Shown: positions 9,677 to 21,763 of the stretch, piece after piece
How the letters are laid out: each line of letters opens with the position of its first letter
Numbering within the stretch: position 1 is the first letter of the stretch
Source of the DNA: Carex sylvatica
Lineage: Eukaryota; Streptophyta; Magnoliopsida; Poales; Cyperaceae
NCBI GenBank assembly: GCA_964058845.1
Contig: CAXKVR010000076.1
Coordinates: 496,001 to 560,000, forward strand
Length of the DNA: 64,000 bases
Reading direction: 5' to 3'
Notes under the pieces: generated by a model
Database searches by the model: none
Seen by the model: the letters and a program-made list of their open reading frames with translations, nothing else
What the model was told of the DNA's origin: nothing
Translations under genes and position numbers: made by a program

Positions 9677-12600
9677 TTATTTGATAGGAGTTGATGGATG
9701 CGAAGATGCTACCTGCTCTTTATCCTGCAAACAATTGAAAGAACATAATATTCATGCAAAATTTGAATTAACTCAAGTGTCATAGCCCATAAATTCAGCT
9801 TAATTTTTACACAAATTAATAAAAAAATTATGCAAAAACCTGAGGCATCTCCTTTCCTTGGTTAGACTGCTGCTTGTTTGCAAATTGGCTATGATACTAT
9901 GCATAGCGCACATTGGTCCATACTATGGATCAATATCTTCGTTTTCGAAATCCAAACAGTCGATCTGAACTGTTCAAAATGATCACCATATGAAAATGTA
10001 CATAGAGACTAAATTTTACATTTTTTAGAATTTATTTACTATTTTATTTAGATAGGTAGAATGTCACTACTTTTAAATGGTCCAGAATCTTTAGATCAAG
10101 TGATTTTCTACCTATTTTAAAAATAGTAAAAGATATCTAAAAAAATGTAAAATTTGATCTGCATGTACATTTTCATATGGAAATCATGTTGAATGGTTCC
10201 GATCGACTATTTGGACTTTGAAAGCAAAAAAATTGATCCATAGTACAGACTAACCTACGCTATTCATAGTACCATAGCCTCACTTCAATAAAACTGTTTT
10301 TAAATTTAAAAAAAAAAAACAATAAACAACATAAAAACTAAAGACCTGAGAGTGAGGTGCATTGGCCAGTGCCATCTGCTGTTGCTGAAACTGGTACCAA
10401 TGCTGCTGCTGTTGCTGTTGAACTTGCATCGACTGCTGCAAATACATTTGGTACATTTGCTGGTAATACATCATCTGTTGCTGCAACTGCTGTTGCTTCT
10501 CCTGCAACGAGTTGTTGCTAGGCGAGGAATGATTTGACTGCAACTGATTTTTCTGTAAAACCTGTTGCTGTAACTGCTGTTGCTGTAACTGGAGGCAATA
10601 GTACATCTGTTGTAGTTGGTTTTGGTTGTGTTGCCACATCTGAGATGGACACACTTGCCCAGATTGGACGCCTCCATTCTATCATTTTTTTTTGTTAGTT
10701 CAACTGGATTCAGTTTATATGAGTAGGGGTTGCTAGTGTTTCGAAAATTACAAAAACCCATTACTAGCATGAGCATTCCCTAAATCCTAAACCCTAAACC
10801 CTAAAACCTAAACTCTAGAGCACAGACCAAGGTAATTTCTCCAAGGTCCCTCCAAATTTGTTCCTCCTATTGTTCATCATACCTCTCTAAAATTCTAACT
10901 CTAATCACTTGTCTAATGAGAACATAATATAGTTTTCACAACAATTTAGATGGAAATTTTTAAATTCACTGTTGCCAACTAAAAAATGAGGGTTATAGGC
11001 CAAAGAACTGTTAAATGTAAACATAGGGAGCTTTTCTATTAAATTAACCCTTATCTATTAAAGAATACATGTGATTTATCTTAAAATTAAAAAAAAAACA
11101 AGGTTGAAAGTGCAAAATGCACAAAAACACTAACCAAAGATTGTGCCAAGGCTCCTGTAGGAAATGTCTGATATGGCGGTTGTGAAGTCTGTATCAGATT
11201 ATTAGATCTTGCCAGGTCTGGGTTTGAAACGGGTCGATTTTCACCCAATTCCACTTCTGACTTCGAGCATTCGCCCTGAATTGGGCTAGCAGGCCTAATT
11301 GGGCTTATTTGCAAAGACTCGTCAGGTTTGGGGTCTATAGTTTCAGATTCTGGATTTGCTCTTACCGGGTCGGTTTTCTCAACATCACTACTATGATCGA
11401 TACTGTTATTGCTATTAAAATTATTCTCAGGCGCAGGAACAGAAAAGTTGGTTTTTGATTTGGGATTTTGAGTTTCTGGCAGTACTATTGATTCCAAATT
11501 CGGTTGCAAAATCACCTCCTTTTTTCCTAAAATGGACTCATTTTTCTCTAATTTTGCTCTTTTATTGCTAGTGGAATCAGTTAGGGAGTATGCATTTCGT
11601 GATTCCTTCGGGAAAAGTACGCAGTGGCGGGCCCACACCTTTCTGATCTGTGCGGGTTTTCCATAAAGGTCTACAAACTGTACGCAAAAATAAGATTATC
11701 TCAATTATGAGTGTGAGGCTATGGTACTTTAAAAGGCGCACATTGATCCGTACTATGGATCCATATTTTCGTTTTCAAAGTCCAAATAGTAAATCCGAAC
11801 TGTTCAACATGACTTTCATATGAAAATGTACTCGGAGATCATATTTTGGTTGGGGCACAAAACTAATGGTGCATTTTAACCCTACTCTTTATAAAATAAG
11901 TAGAAATCACCAATTTTGAAAATTATGGACCATCCAAAAGTAGTGGTTTTCAACCTGTCTAAACAAATAGTAAAACAATTCAAAAAAAAAATCCGTCTTC
12001 AACTACATTTTTCATATGAAGATCATGTTGAGCTGTTCAAATCGACTATTTGAACTTTGAAAACAGATGTATGAATCCATAGTACGAGCCAATACGCGCT
12101 TTGCAAAGTACATAGCCCCACTCCTCAATTATTGTTTAAACAAAAGAATAATTAGCTAATGGATATTATAAAAAAAGGGTACTCACATCAAAAAACAACA
12201 TAGAGATCTCTTCACGGTCTTCATAGCATAAAGGCATAGATTCATCAGTTCGGGGTTCTATCACATTAGATATTATTGAATCTAAAATCGGTATCTGACT
12301 GGTCCCACCATGAATCATCTCAAATTGAATCAACCCCTACAAGTTTCAATAATCATTACTTGGAAAAATTTACAGATGAAAATATAGTAATAAATTATTT
12401 CAAGTTTCACAGAACTTTGATTAGAGAATTGCATGGCATTTGTTTAATCCCCCTAATAAAGACTTCTCTAGCCGCATCCCTGCTACCAGTTGCCTATAAA
12501 AACAAAAAATTGCGAGAAATATAATTCAGAACAGATAGTAAAAGAGAAGACTTCAAATGAACTGATTATAAGGGGATTAATTAAAATATTATAATTTCTA

Positions 12601-15600
12601 TCATAACTCTGATTCATTTTATGATTTGAATTTTAAAATTAAAATTATAATTATTTTCCAATGTGGAGACACGATTGGGGCATACGGTTTTCAAAGCAGC
12701 TGAATCCTCACAATTAATTTTTTTTTTTGCATCATACCGCAAATGTGAATTGTGCAAAGTTAATGTAAAGACTTGAAGCAACTTCCACATTCTTTTTCTC
12801 TACAGCATATTCAATTTCATTCTCATATAACTCGAAAGCACCCTTGATATTTCCCTGATATAAATAAAAAATAATGAAAATAAGTAAAAGAAAATTTAAG
12901 GAACAGAAAATAAAACAGCAAAAATGAGAAGTTCTTGGCACAGTAACAGAAGGCATGAAAATATCTTTACTTCTTGGTCAAATAAAAAACAAAATAGAGG
13001 GAATAGAGGTAATAAAGAGAGTAGATATGTAAGAATAGGAGAATAGGGTAACATTTTTCATATTTTGGGAGGATTAAGGGGAATAAGAAGAATGTAGATC
13101 TGGAATAGAGATCCTTATTCCAGAGTAGAGTAGAATAGAGAAGAATATAGGCTTATTTTCTGGAATAAAGTTTTTTTATTTATAGGGTTTAGGGTTAAAA
13201 AAAAAAATTGAATTAGTTCGAATAACATCCTACCTTGCGCTTTTCCAAATTAGCCTCCCGGTAAATATCTTTAATATAATTAGAAGAAAAACGGTTGAAA
13301 TCATGGAGAAGTAACGAGTGAGAACTCAGCGAATTTCCCAACTCCTCTTTCATCATTGCACAGTACATGCGATACGCTGGCACTTTCTATCTCAGTATGA
13401 GAATTCACAAAAGGCAGTTTATCATTCAAAAAAAAAGAGGAAAATTTTAAAAATAATTTGACAAAAAAAATTGGTACAAATTACAGGTTAATACTAATAT
13501 AAGTTAGTATAAAAAAAGTACGATGTGTGTTACATATTTACTCACCTAATTCTCTTACAGCAGGTAGCACAAAATACATGACCTATTTTGTATAGATACA
13601 GTACCAATTGATGTTTCAACAAAATAGCTGGTATAGTGTTTGGTAACACTTTAATGCTTAATCCCCAAACTCTCCCTAATACCTACTCAACTTCAATTCA
13701 ACAAAAGCCGGTACACTAACCCTCATGCAAAAAATATTTATATACTTCGAGAAATAAAATTACCTTTTGGAAGAATGGGGGTGAACGGCCAAGGGCATTA
13801 CTGGCAATTTCTTTCCCACCTTGTGCATGTACAAAATCCATGTACCGAATCCAAAACTCAGGGTAGTTGGCACATGGAATCAAACATCTCTCAGAAAGCT
13901 TTACCATCTAGCAACAAAAAAAGATAAAAATAACAAAAAATATTTTAGAAATAAGTAGTAAACTATAGAGGAGGATTCAAATGCCTCCATTTATTAGTCG
14001 CTTGATAAAAAAATCTAAAAGAAAAAAAAATATCAATAGGTTTGTCAATATCCATTAATGTGGACTATTTTATATGCATTTTTTTTCCAAACTCTCAATG
14101 CCCATCAAAGTGAAGAGAAAAATGAAGTACATGCACATAAAGAAATGGTATAAATCATATCAAATAGTAAACTTCTTTTATTTAATTTTGGGATATTTTT
14201 TGTCATTATTCTTTTAAAAAAAAAAGACGAGGCATAATGAACCCATTTTAAACCTCCCAATAACTACTGCAATTTGATAATAAACATTCTTCAAAAGGTT
14301 ATCAAATGCATATATCAATTAGAAGTCATATCTAATGCATATGTCCCGCTTCAAATTAAATTATAAAGAGAAAAAGACTTCTGAGGGATATACATGCACA
14401 TGCAAATAGCCACTGTTCAGGGGCATAATTGGAAATAAAGAGTAATTTTTTCATACCCAATCAAAATCTCCTTGTGTCTCAACAAAATCGAGATATCGGT
14501 GCCAATTCTCAAGCTGAGAATCATCAAGCGGTTTCACATGAAAATAGTGCCTTGTTATATTGTTCTCATAGCAAATTATGTTCTTCTCAATTTCACATGA
14601 TCTCCTGTACATTTCCTCTCCAGCCCACAAATATTTCTTTATCATGTCAGTATCCATTTTGTGACTGTTGGCATCTGTAAAACCTTGAATTACACTCAAA
14701 ATATCTGAAATTTCAAAATTCTTCACTGTTTCTTCGTCTTGATTTGACAGTGACACAAGTTCTATGCCTTGAATTGATGCTTCTTCTTCAAGTAAAGAGG
14801 CTAGCTCCTTAAAACTGAATCACTTGTTTGAAAATAAACAAGTCCTCTTTAGAAAGCAAATATGACATGTAACCTATCTTAAAAATGGGACCTTTCAATA
14901 AAAAAAAATAACAAGACCTTCTGAATAATGCTTAATAGTTGGACATAAACCGGGCGGTTCTCATATTTGATTTTTTTTGTTAATATTGGCAATTTTGCTC
15001 CCAACTATACCAAAAAGAATTTTTTTTTTTGGTAGACATACAGTCTGGAAGCAATTTTGTTCAATTTAAAAGAAAAGGCTAGCGGCAGTTCAGTGATTTT
15101 TTATTACTTATGCTTTGATTGACACATAAGTGCATGCTGTAAACAAACAAACAAAAATGTTTGTATTTACTCAAAAATATCCAACAAAAGAAGAAATGCA
15201 TATACATAGAATGATATGTACCTCTCATAATATGCATGTAACTTCTTAGTAGGGAATTTGAGGATGAGAATGTAAATATTAGCAAGCCGGTGCCACTGTT
15301 TATGAGAATACTCAAACTCTATGTATTTATCCCATATCTTGTAGCACAAATAATCCTTTCCAACAAAAGACAAGGCCCTCTCAAATAATCTGAAATTATC
15401 CAAAAAATGTAATAAATCAAATAAGAACACAACAATTAATGACCTTCAATAAAGTTATGCTAGGGGGTGTTCACTGTTCAATGGATCCCTTTATTTGGTG
15501 TCAATAAAACAGACAAATTTTGGATTAAATGGTTCAGTTTTTCAGTTTAAATGGTTCGGTTCGGTTGAATTTTTGAATTACTTTGGTTCGTTTTAATCTC

Positions 15601-17070
15601 TCTTATTTCAATTCGATTGATATATATCTTGATATTTATTTCTATGATTCTTAAATGTATTTGTGTATTTATTGAGTTTTGACCTTTTGAAATTTAATCT
15701 CTTCTTTTTCAGTTCAATCAAACACATCGAAAATTTACTTTAGTTTTTTGGTTCGGTTCTTATTCAGTTGACAAGTTTAATTAAAGTTGGTCCGGATCGA
15801 TTTTTGAAAACCGAATAAAATTTTCATTTGGCTATTTTAATTCGGTTTTAACAGAACTGGCCCAATAAACAAGCTATTTTAATTCGTTTTTCACCGAACC
15901 AACCCAATGAACACCCCTAATTTAACCATTGTATTTCTTCCCTTTAGTTTACCTTCTGATATCAGATGGATCATCAAATGTGAGAGCACCAAATGTGCAA
16001 TAATTACACCATAGATCCACAGAGAAGGTCAATGCTTGCACTGCTCTTTCATAGACTTGTACCACCTCATTCAGTTCACATAGGCGCAACTTATGGGCTC
16101 CATACTTGACCCAAAATGCATAGCATAAGGGGAACTCCAGTAGAAATTTATCATAAATTAGGTCTATAGCACCAATGTCATTCTGCATATGAAACCAAAA
16201 TTTCATAAATTAGGTTAATGCTACTGGTTTATGCTGATATGTTTTTCGTTTTTCTAATTTTTTATTTAGTGGGCAAATGAAGTACTAAAGTGAAGTTACT
16301 TGGATTGTTGTAGGATGTTTACTAATACAAAATAATGTTATAAAGTTTCGGACTTAATAGCATATTTAGCCATTAAAAAGTAAAAAGTTGGATCAAGATA
16401 AATCAATAAATCTAATCTGGTACTACCAGCGAAGAATGCTCGACTTCTCTGATCAGTGAAACTAATGCATCAAAATCCGTGCTTGCACTGTCCAGCATTT
16501 CTCTCAGCTTTTCTACAGTATAAACTGAAAAGAAGAAAATTAAGAAGTATACTAAATATTTTCTCTCATGTATGCTAATTTATCACCTTTTCGAATACTT
16601 ATATGTCATGTATATAAAAGATGATGAGACTTGATCCAGTTTTACTGAAAAATTAAAATTTGTAACAGTTTATAATTAAACTATGATAAATAATCAAACA
16701 GTACTCTAATTTGCTTGAAATTTCATAGGCAAGCTTAAAAAGTGTACATAAACATTTTTTTTATTTTTGAAAAACCATTGCCCAATTTGGTAAAACATTA
16801 TCAAGATTGTCAGGTCAAGGCATTTGATCTACTAGACATGGTTATGTAACAAAAATAATTCCCAATTAATTACTTAAAAGGGTAAAGTGTAAATATTTTG
16901 AATATGAAAATGGGTTTTGCATCTTTTCTCAAATAAACTGATAAACCAATAAATTGCAACATTTCATTCCTAAAAAAATAGTATTTGAATTTCTTCTTCA
17001 AATCACATAAAGTATCAGATTTTGACAAAAATTGGCCCAAATCACTTTAACACCTACACTCAACAAACTC

Positions 17071-17101
<31 letters not shown>

Positions 17102-17168
17102 GCGAACTGGAGTTGTCCATTGGGTGGTCAGAAGCACCGTTTTCAGCAGCTGTAGATTCCTCCTCCAT
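9677..17168 (-). CDS. PRP39: Pre-mRNA-processing factor 39 (U1 snRNP-associated)
   Basis: Nuclear splicing factor that helps U1 snRNP engage 5' splice sites. Exons (minus strand order): 17168-17108, 16524-16427, 16182-15953, 15389-15222, 14814-14457, 13907-13764, 13386-13234, 12854-12738, 12493-12416, 12336-12187, 11677-11135, 10678-10346, 9724-9677. All junctions are GT-AG, phases agree, and the sum is 827 codons (826 aa), close to the usual plant size. HAT-repeat motifs seen include LLEFPLCYAFWVKYG, YERAVQALTFSVDLW, LWAGEEMYRRSCEIE, RCLIPCANYPEFWIRYMDF and REANLEKR. The C-terminal exons (11135-11677 and 10346-10678) are low-complexity, the latter strongly Gln-rich. Exon 1 is the weakest: its donor is GTTCGC, chosen because it alone keeps phase. 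A 33-base in-frame exon at 9872-9840 (QQSNQGKEMPQ) may also be used. Several introns hold MITEs. Confidence 0.9.
9840..9872 (-). other. Possible extra PRP39 microexon next to a MITE
   Basis: On the minus strand, ACAAG then an in-frame 33-base block encoding QQSNQGKEMPQ, then donor GTTTTTGC. Both ends are phase 0, so including it would not break PRP39. The fold-back MITE at 9887-10279 ends only 14 bases upstream of the inferred acceptor and may have replaced the original branch and acceptor region. Confidence 0.35.
9887..10279. mobile_element. Long-TIR fold-back MITE, family F, copy 1
   Basis: About 390 bp. The left arm GGCTATGATACTATGCATAG, continuing through CGATCTGAACTGTTC and CATATGAAAATGTAC, is inverted at the right end (GTACATTTTCATATGG, CGATCGACTATTTGGAC, CATAGTACCATAGCC). 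The arms are about 120 bp each, so the RNA would form a long hairpin. It lies in the last part of PRP39, between exons 10346-10678 and 9677-9724. Confidence 0.85.
10346..10678 (-). repeat. CAG/CAA codon repeat tract in PRP39
   Basis: This PRP39 exon is dominated by mixed CAA and CAG codons (runs such as QQQQQQ and LQQQ). Such tracts are unstable in length. The protein segment is probably a disordered Gln-rich tail. Confidence 0.75.
11717..12117. mobile_element. Family F fold-back MITE, copy 2
   Basis: About 400 bp, with ends GGCTATGGTACTTTAAAAGG and GCAAAGTACATAGCC and long inverted arms containing CCAAATAGTAAATCCGAAC and CGACTATTTGAACTTTG. It lies wholly within the PRP39 intron 11678-12186. 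Same family as 9887-10279. Confidence 0.85.
15461..15919. mobile_element. MITE with TAGGGGTGTTCA ends
   Basis: The left end TAGGGGGTGTTCACTG and the right end CAATGAACACCCCTA are inverted. The interior is rich in GGTTCGGTT and its complement. It occupies most of the PRP39 intron 15390-15952. Confidence 0.75.
17050..17101. repeat. GA microsatellite in PRP39 intron 1
   Basis: An imperfect (GAGAGATA)n and (GA)n tract directly beyond the inferred exon 1 donor. On the coding strand it is a CT-rich run. Confidence 0.85.
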
Positions 17169-17244
17169 TAGGAGGACTCTTGGAACAGGTGTAGCAACTC
17201 TAGAAAGACCAGGTCCAGCTTACGATTTCTCCAATGTTAGCAAG

Positions 17245-17545
17245 GGCGGATGCAGGATTTCTGCCAAAGGGGGGGCAAGAATCGAGTTTAAATAGCTTAT
17301 CGGGTTCAAACCCATTAACTAATCGGTTATAAATTAAACCCTAAATTTAACTCTAATTAATTCCAAATTTACAAATTACAATTCTCTTTAACTTCTAATT
17401 TAAACCAAATTTGAACTTTCAAACTTTCATCCAACTACAACTTAGAAAATTAAAAAATACCAAATTGGAAAATAATAGAGGGAGCATGAATCGAAACCAG
17501 TTCAATTAGAACTAGTTTTGCACTTCCCCGGCTGTGGTAAAATTC
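17245..17545. mobile_element. hAT-like MITE remnant (GGGCGGATGCAGG)
   Basis: The left end CAAGGGCGGATGCAGG and the following GGGGGGGCAAGAATCG match the ends of the hAT copies at 20129 and 62261, including the later AGCTTATCGGGTTCAAA block. The right end near CTTCCCCGGCTGTGG is degenerate. It sits just upstream of the PRP39 start codon, between it and a probable 5' UTR exon. Confidence 0.5.
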
Positions 17546-17946
17546 ACCTCATTGATTTCTGATCTTTATTGCTTCAGCGGAGAGAGAGTGTCGAAGTTGC
17601 TTCCGACTTCAGATACTTGAGAAAGAGGAGAGCGATTTCAGTCAGAGCCTCAGCAAAATTGATAATGGTTATTTAGAAAATTTGAGGGAGAGCTGCGCGC
17701 ATGGGAGAATTTGCAACCGTTTTCTAATGAAATTATAACCCGAAGTTGTAGTATACTCTTCTTTTATAGATAATGAAATCAAATTTCAACCGAAATAAAG
17801 TTGCAATTTTAATTTGAAAGCCGTGTGTGACTCTGTGACTGAAGTTTGTACTACTGGGACGTATAATATTCGAAGTTTTCTACTAGAAAAGAGGCAACTA
17901 TGAGATTTAAGAAAATTAGATAGAACAATGGAGAGGGAGAGAGCTT

Positions 17947-18130
17947 ACCAGTAATGGAATCGAGGTTTGGAAATGCAAGGGAGGCAAGAAGGAGGCGCGA
18001 GCTAAAGAGAGGCGCTCAGGGAGAGGTCGAGTACTGGAGAGAGACACTCAGGGAGAGGAATCGGTGCTAGGGTGTCGGTGGAGGAGAGAGCGCACCGGAG
18101 TCGCACTGGAATTGACGACTAGGGTTTTTT
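17947..18130 (-). promoter_or_regulatory. Probable PRP39 5' UTR exon
   Basis: A CT-rich minus-strand stretch without ATG ends in a strong donor (ATTACTG then GTAAGCT) at about 17947. This fits a non-coding first exon of PRP39 whose intron spans the hAT-like remnant. The transcription start is not determined. Confidence 0.45.
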
Positions 18131-18584
18131 TGTTTTAGCGGGGTCACTGCGAGAGAGACAGAGGTGAACGAGTGTTCGTTGGACATGTCCATTTGAAAGA
18201 AATTAAAAGAAGGGTAAATTAGACATTTTAGCTTTTGGTAACAGGTAAATTATAAAGTGACTGTTCAATACATATTGCTAGCACAGTTCCAAACCAAACC
18301 AATATAAATGCAAAAAAAATAAGATTACATTAATAAGCATTTGTTCTGTATATGGTTTTATACAGTTGAAAAACCAGATTACCGAATTTATATTTTGTGC
18401 ATTTTACAGTAAAAATAATATCAAACCAAAGTTAATTTATCAGCACTAATAACAGTGACAACAATTTGCGAGGATCATACTTTTTATTAACAATTAATAA
18501 TTTTTTCTTGATAATTTTGTTGTTTGCAGTTTGAACTAATAAAATTTGTATATTTAGTCTAATTTTGTATTTGGTGAGACAGAA

Positions 18585-18641
18585 TCGTTACTACTACATT
18601 ACTATAGTGATAAGTTACTACTACATTACTATAGTGATAAT
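18585..18641. repeat. Short tandem duplication
   Basis: GTTACTACTACATTACTATA followed by GTGATAA occurs twice in tandem. Confidence 0.85.
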
Positions 18642-18703
18642 TAAATATTGTTGTAGCTTTCTATTTGTGCTATTGTTTACTTCACAAGACGGCAATTCAA
18701 ACT

Positions 18704-18879
18704 AGTGTTGTAAAAAATGTCTATTTAGACCGATTAATCAGTTGATTAGTTGTTGGTGGTAATCAAATTATTACACATTTTCTCGATTAATCGGTCAATT
18801 ATGATCAATTATTCTCAATTATTCTCGATTAATCGCTTGGTAATACCAATTTGTCCGATAATGCGTTATTTACAATACT
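18704..18879. mobile_element. Small MITE with AGTGTTGTAAA ends
   Basis: The left end AGTGTTGTAAAAAATG pairs with the right end TTATTTACAATACT. The interior repeats CGATTAATCG words. The flanking ATTCAA words may be a degenerate duplication. Confidence 0.55.
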
Positions 18880-19007
18880 GATTCAAGTACACAAGCCAAA
18901 TCAAGGCTCAAATCAATAATCAATTTCACAACACAGAAATAAAATAAAATAAAGTAATTTGAGGCGAATCTGAGGCTCAAATCAATAATCAATTTCTATT
19001 TGAACTA

Positions 19008-19135
19008 AGATGGGACAGTAGCACAGTTGATTAGAAAAAAAGATTCTAAGATTGTGGTTATCCAAAGAGATTGAGAGTTCGAGTGCCACTCACATCTTCG
19101 TAGCCTCTGCAAAGATTTCAAAAAAATATATATAT
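19008..19135 (+). mobile_element. tRNA-derived SINE
   Basis: A pol III A box TAGCACAGTTG (19019-19029) and a B-box-like GTTCGAGTGCC (19077-19087) are followed by an A-rich tail at about 19119. The box spacing is somewhat long, so an internal insertion is possible. No coding sequence. Confidence 0.5.
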
Positions 19136-19825
19136 TTCAACTAATTATAAATATTGTTATTATGATTTCAAAGGAAATATCCACAAACAAAGGCGGAGGC
19201 ATTAAGCTTAAATGAAATCAATTGACGGAAATTTTTTATTCATAAAAATTATAAAATTTGGACGTATGGAAATTGATAATTAATTAAGCCAAATTTAATT
19301 AAGCTAAATTCTTGGTGTTTTATGGTTGAAAAAAAATAGAATAATTCATGATATAGCAAGTGGGAATTAAAAAGTACTAACAAAAATTAGAGACAAATTA
19401 AGTAGTTGAGGCTCCATATCCAATTTTCTCTAGTTCCTAATGGTCAAAATTGGTCAAAATTTTACTAAGAAGAGTAATTTATACTTGGTTTTATTTATCC
19501 CAACAAAATATTTGCCGTAGTACAGCAAATAAAAAGAAAGAAAGAAAAAAAAAAAGCTCAAAACAAATGCCCCATGTGAATTTTCAGGAGCAAAAAAATT
19601 CTCAAAATGGCTCTTTATTTAGGCACCAAAAAAATTATGTTATTTCCCTGGAGAAATAATGTTTATTAATCAGTGGGACCAATCATTTTCTCTGGCAAAA
19701 CATATTGGTGAAATTCTTCCTCTGTGAATACTCCCAAATTTAATGTAGCTTCCGGAAAAATTATTTCAAACAAAAGCAAAAATAACTCTTGGGTCATTTC
19801 CAGTTCAAAAAATGGTAAAAGCTAA

Positions 19826-20128
19826 ATATTTGCCATTCCAAAGTCTAAATAGTCGATCTCAACTGTTCAACACTATCTCCATATGTAAATATACTTGTAA
19901 ACTAAATTTTATATTTTTCAGAATGTTTTTACTAACTTTTTACTATTTTTTTAAAATAAGTAGAAAATCACTACTTTTGAATGGTCTAGAATTTTTAGAT
20001 CAAGTGATTTTCTACCTATCTAAAAATATAGTAAAAAAATTATTTAAAACGTAAAATTTGATTAACAAGAACATTATCATATGGAGATCATGTTGAACAG
20101 TTTCGATCGATTATTTAACAGCTGCAGT
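19826..20128. mobile_element. Family F fold-back MITE, copy 3 (interrupted)
   Basis: The inverted arms CTAAATAGTCGATCTCAACT and CATATGGAGATCATGTTGAA match family F. The right arm is cut at the hAT insertion (20121-20128 is its target duplication). The outer ends are partly lost. Confidence 0.7.
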
Positions 20129-20945
20129 CAGGGGCGGACACAGAATTTCTGTCAGGGAGGGGCAGAAATTGGATTTAAAAAGCTTATCAAATTTAAATCA
20201 ATTAACTAATCAGGTACTAATAAAAAATTAACATAATAAAAAATTATGGTTCTAAATAATAAGGTTCCCAAAATTTAATTATGATTGTAAATATGATTCT
20301 AATCTTATTCATGCACTACTACAAAAATATTTTTCTCATTGTCCTTTTATCATTGGATGTGCTTCCGCACAGATGGCGCTCGTCACGAGTGGCAACGTTG
20401 TAATTACGTTGAACTTTGTACTATCGGTTCTGGATAACAAACCGATGGCATTGATGGCCCCCCTCCTGACCCCCTCCTTTTCCATCAGTTAAATTTCACG
20501 AACAATTAGTATTGAGCGACTCTTGAACATCAATTCGGCTAACTAGCCGATGGCACTGGGGGGGTTACTTTTACCATCTGACTGTTTCATGATCCATTGG
20601 TGTAGTACAAAGTAATAGCAACTCGTTACCATATTGAATCGATGGTGATGTTGTTGTATATTTTATATATTCCAATAAACCCTAGGTCGATTGATTCATC
20701 TTTCTCCAGAGCCTTCCAGTATATCTCTAAATTAAGTATTATGTTATATTGCTCGCTGTGAATTTTAACTTACCAAATCGATCGACGGACAAAGATTAGC
20801 ATTTACTCTCCCAGAGTCATTAATTCGTATGATAGATCACTATTTCCTCCTAATTGTTACTTTGAATGGTTTCTTAAATTAAGGAATAATTACTTTAAAC
20901 TAGGATTTAGTTAATTAATGTTATTTTTTATTTTGTATAGGCGAA

Positions 20946-21290
20946 ATGAGCAGCCAAAGTAGTCATTACTCATCAGAACCTTATAATTACAATAGATGTC
21001 TTAAGCCGACTATTGTGAAGCTTTCGAAGACCATACAGAATCCGGGGAGAAAATTTTATATATGTCCAGGATGTAATCAATGGATGGGCTGGTGCAACAA
21101 CACTGCCAATTTGTGTAACATAAGTTTAAATCCTCATATGCAGCAACCTTACAGACAAGTTGCAATATACCGAAATGAGGCAGAAGTGTCTTCGATTCTC
21201 AACAAACAACTAGCAGTATTAATTGTGATTTGTGTGTTAATCTTGATTATGATCTGTTTTTTTATTGTTTTGTTGTTTCATGTAAAGTAG
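20946..21290 (+). CDS. Small GRF-type zinc finger membrane protein in CACTA
   Basis: A 114-aa frame. A GRF-like core reads NPGRKFYICPGCNQWMGWC (about residues 32-50), and an upstream Cys sits at position 18. The C-terminus has a strong hydrophobic helix (about residues 87-112, LAVLIVICVLILIMICFF). This layout, a GRF finger plus a C-terminal membrane anchor, is known in plant CACTA and other transposon-carried small proteins. The usual first Cys pair is reduced to a single Cys. The stop is followed at once by a fold-back MITE. Function unknown. Confidence 0.6.
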   Translation: MSSQSSHYSSEPYNYNRCLKPTIVKLSKTIQNPGRKFYICPGCNQWMGWCNNTANLCNISLNPHMQQPYRQVAIYRNEAEVSSILNKQLAVLIVICVLILIMICFFIVLLFHVK

Positions 21291-21606
21291 CAAATTAAAT
21301 GAGATGGATTTCATAAGCTGTCCAAAATTCATGCAAAATATGTTCTTAAAATTAAATCATGTTTTGATCTCAACTCTTTGGCAGTGTAAAAATAGCATGT
21401 GACAGTGCATTATTTTTTAATCTCTTATACAAACTCCATTTGAATTAAGTGGTGGTTTGCAAAAGAGTTTAAATAACAACGTAAATCCACTATCACATGG
21501 CCATTTTTACACTGCCGAAGACTCGGGATTAAAACATATTTTAATGTTTAGAACATATTTTGCATGGATGTTGGATAGCTTGTGACACTCATCTCATTTA
21601 ATTGTT
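21291..21606. mobile_element. Fold-back MITE inside the CACTA element
   Basis: The arms of about 125 bp are inverted: AATTAAATGAGATG, CATGCAAAATATGTTCT and GGCAGTGTAAAAAT on the left reappear reversed as ATTTTTACACTGCC, AGAACATATTTTGCATG and CATCTCATTTAATT on the right. No ORF. It begins immediately after the GRF ORF. Confidence 0.8.
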
Positions 21607-21763
21607 CTGCCATAGTGTTCTCTCTTATAATGCAAAAAATATATTAATTAAGTTTGACTATATTTTAAATCCATCCTACCATTAATTAACTATTGTGTGT
21701 GATGTGTTATAACTGTTGTGTTGTAATTATATATATTAAATCGATCCTACATATTAAGTTTGC

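Noticed and set aside
10778..10810. Telomere-like CCCTAAA repeats
   Set aside because: Only two to three imperfect units inside a PRP39 intron; too short for an interstitial telomere tract.
12960..13200. GAATAG-rich segment in a PRP39 intron
   Set aside because: It resembles the interior of the 26847 MITE in composition, but I could not define inverted ends.
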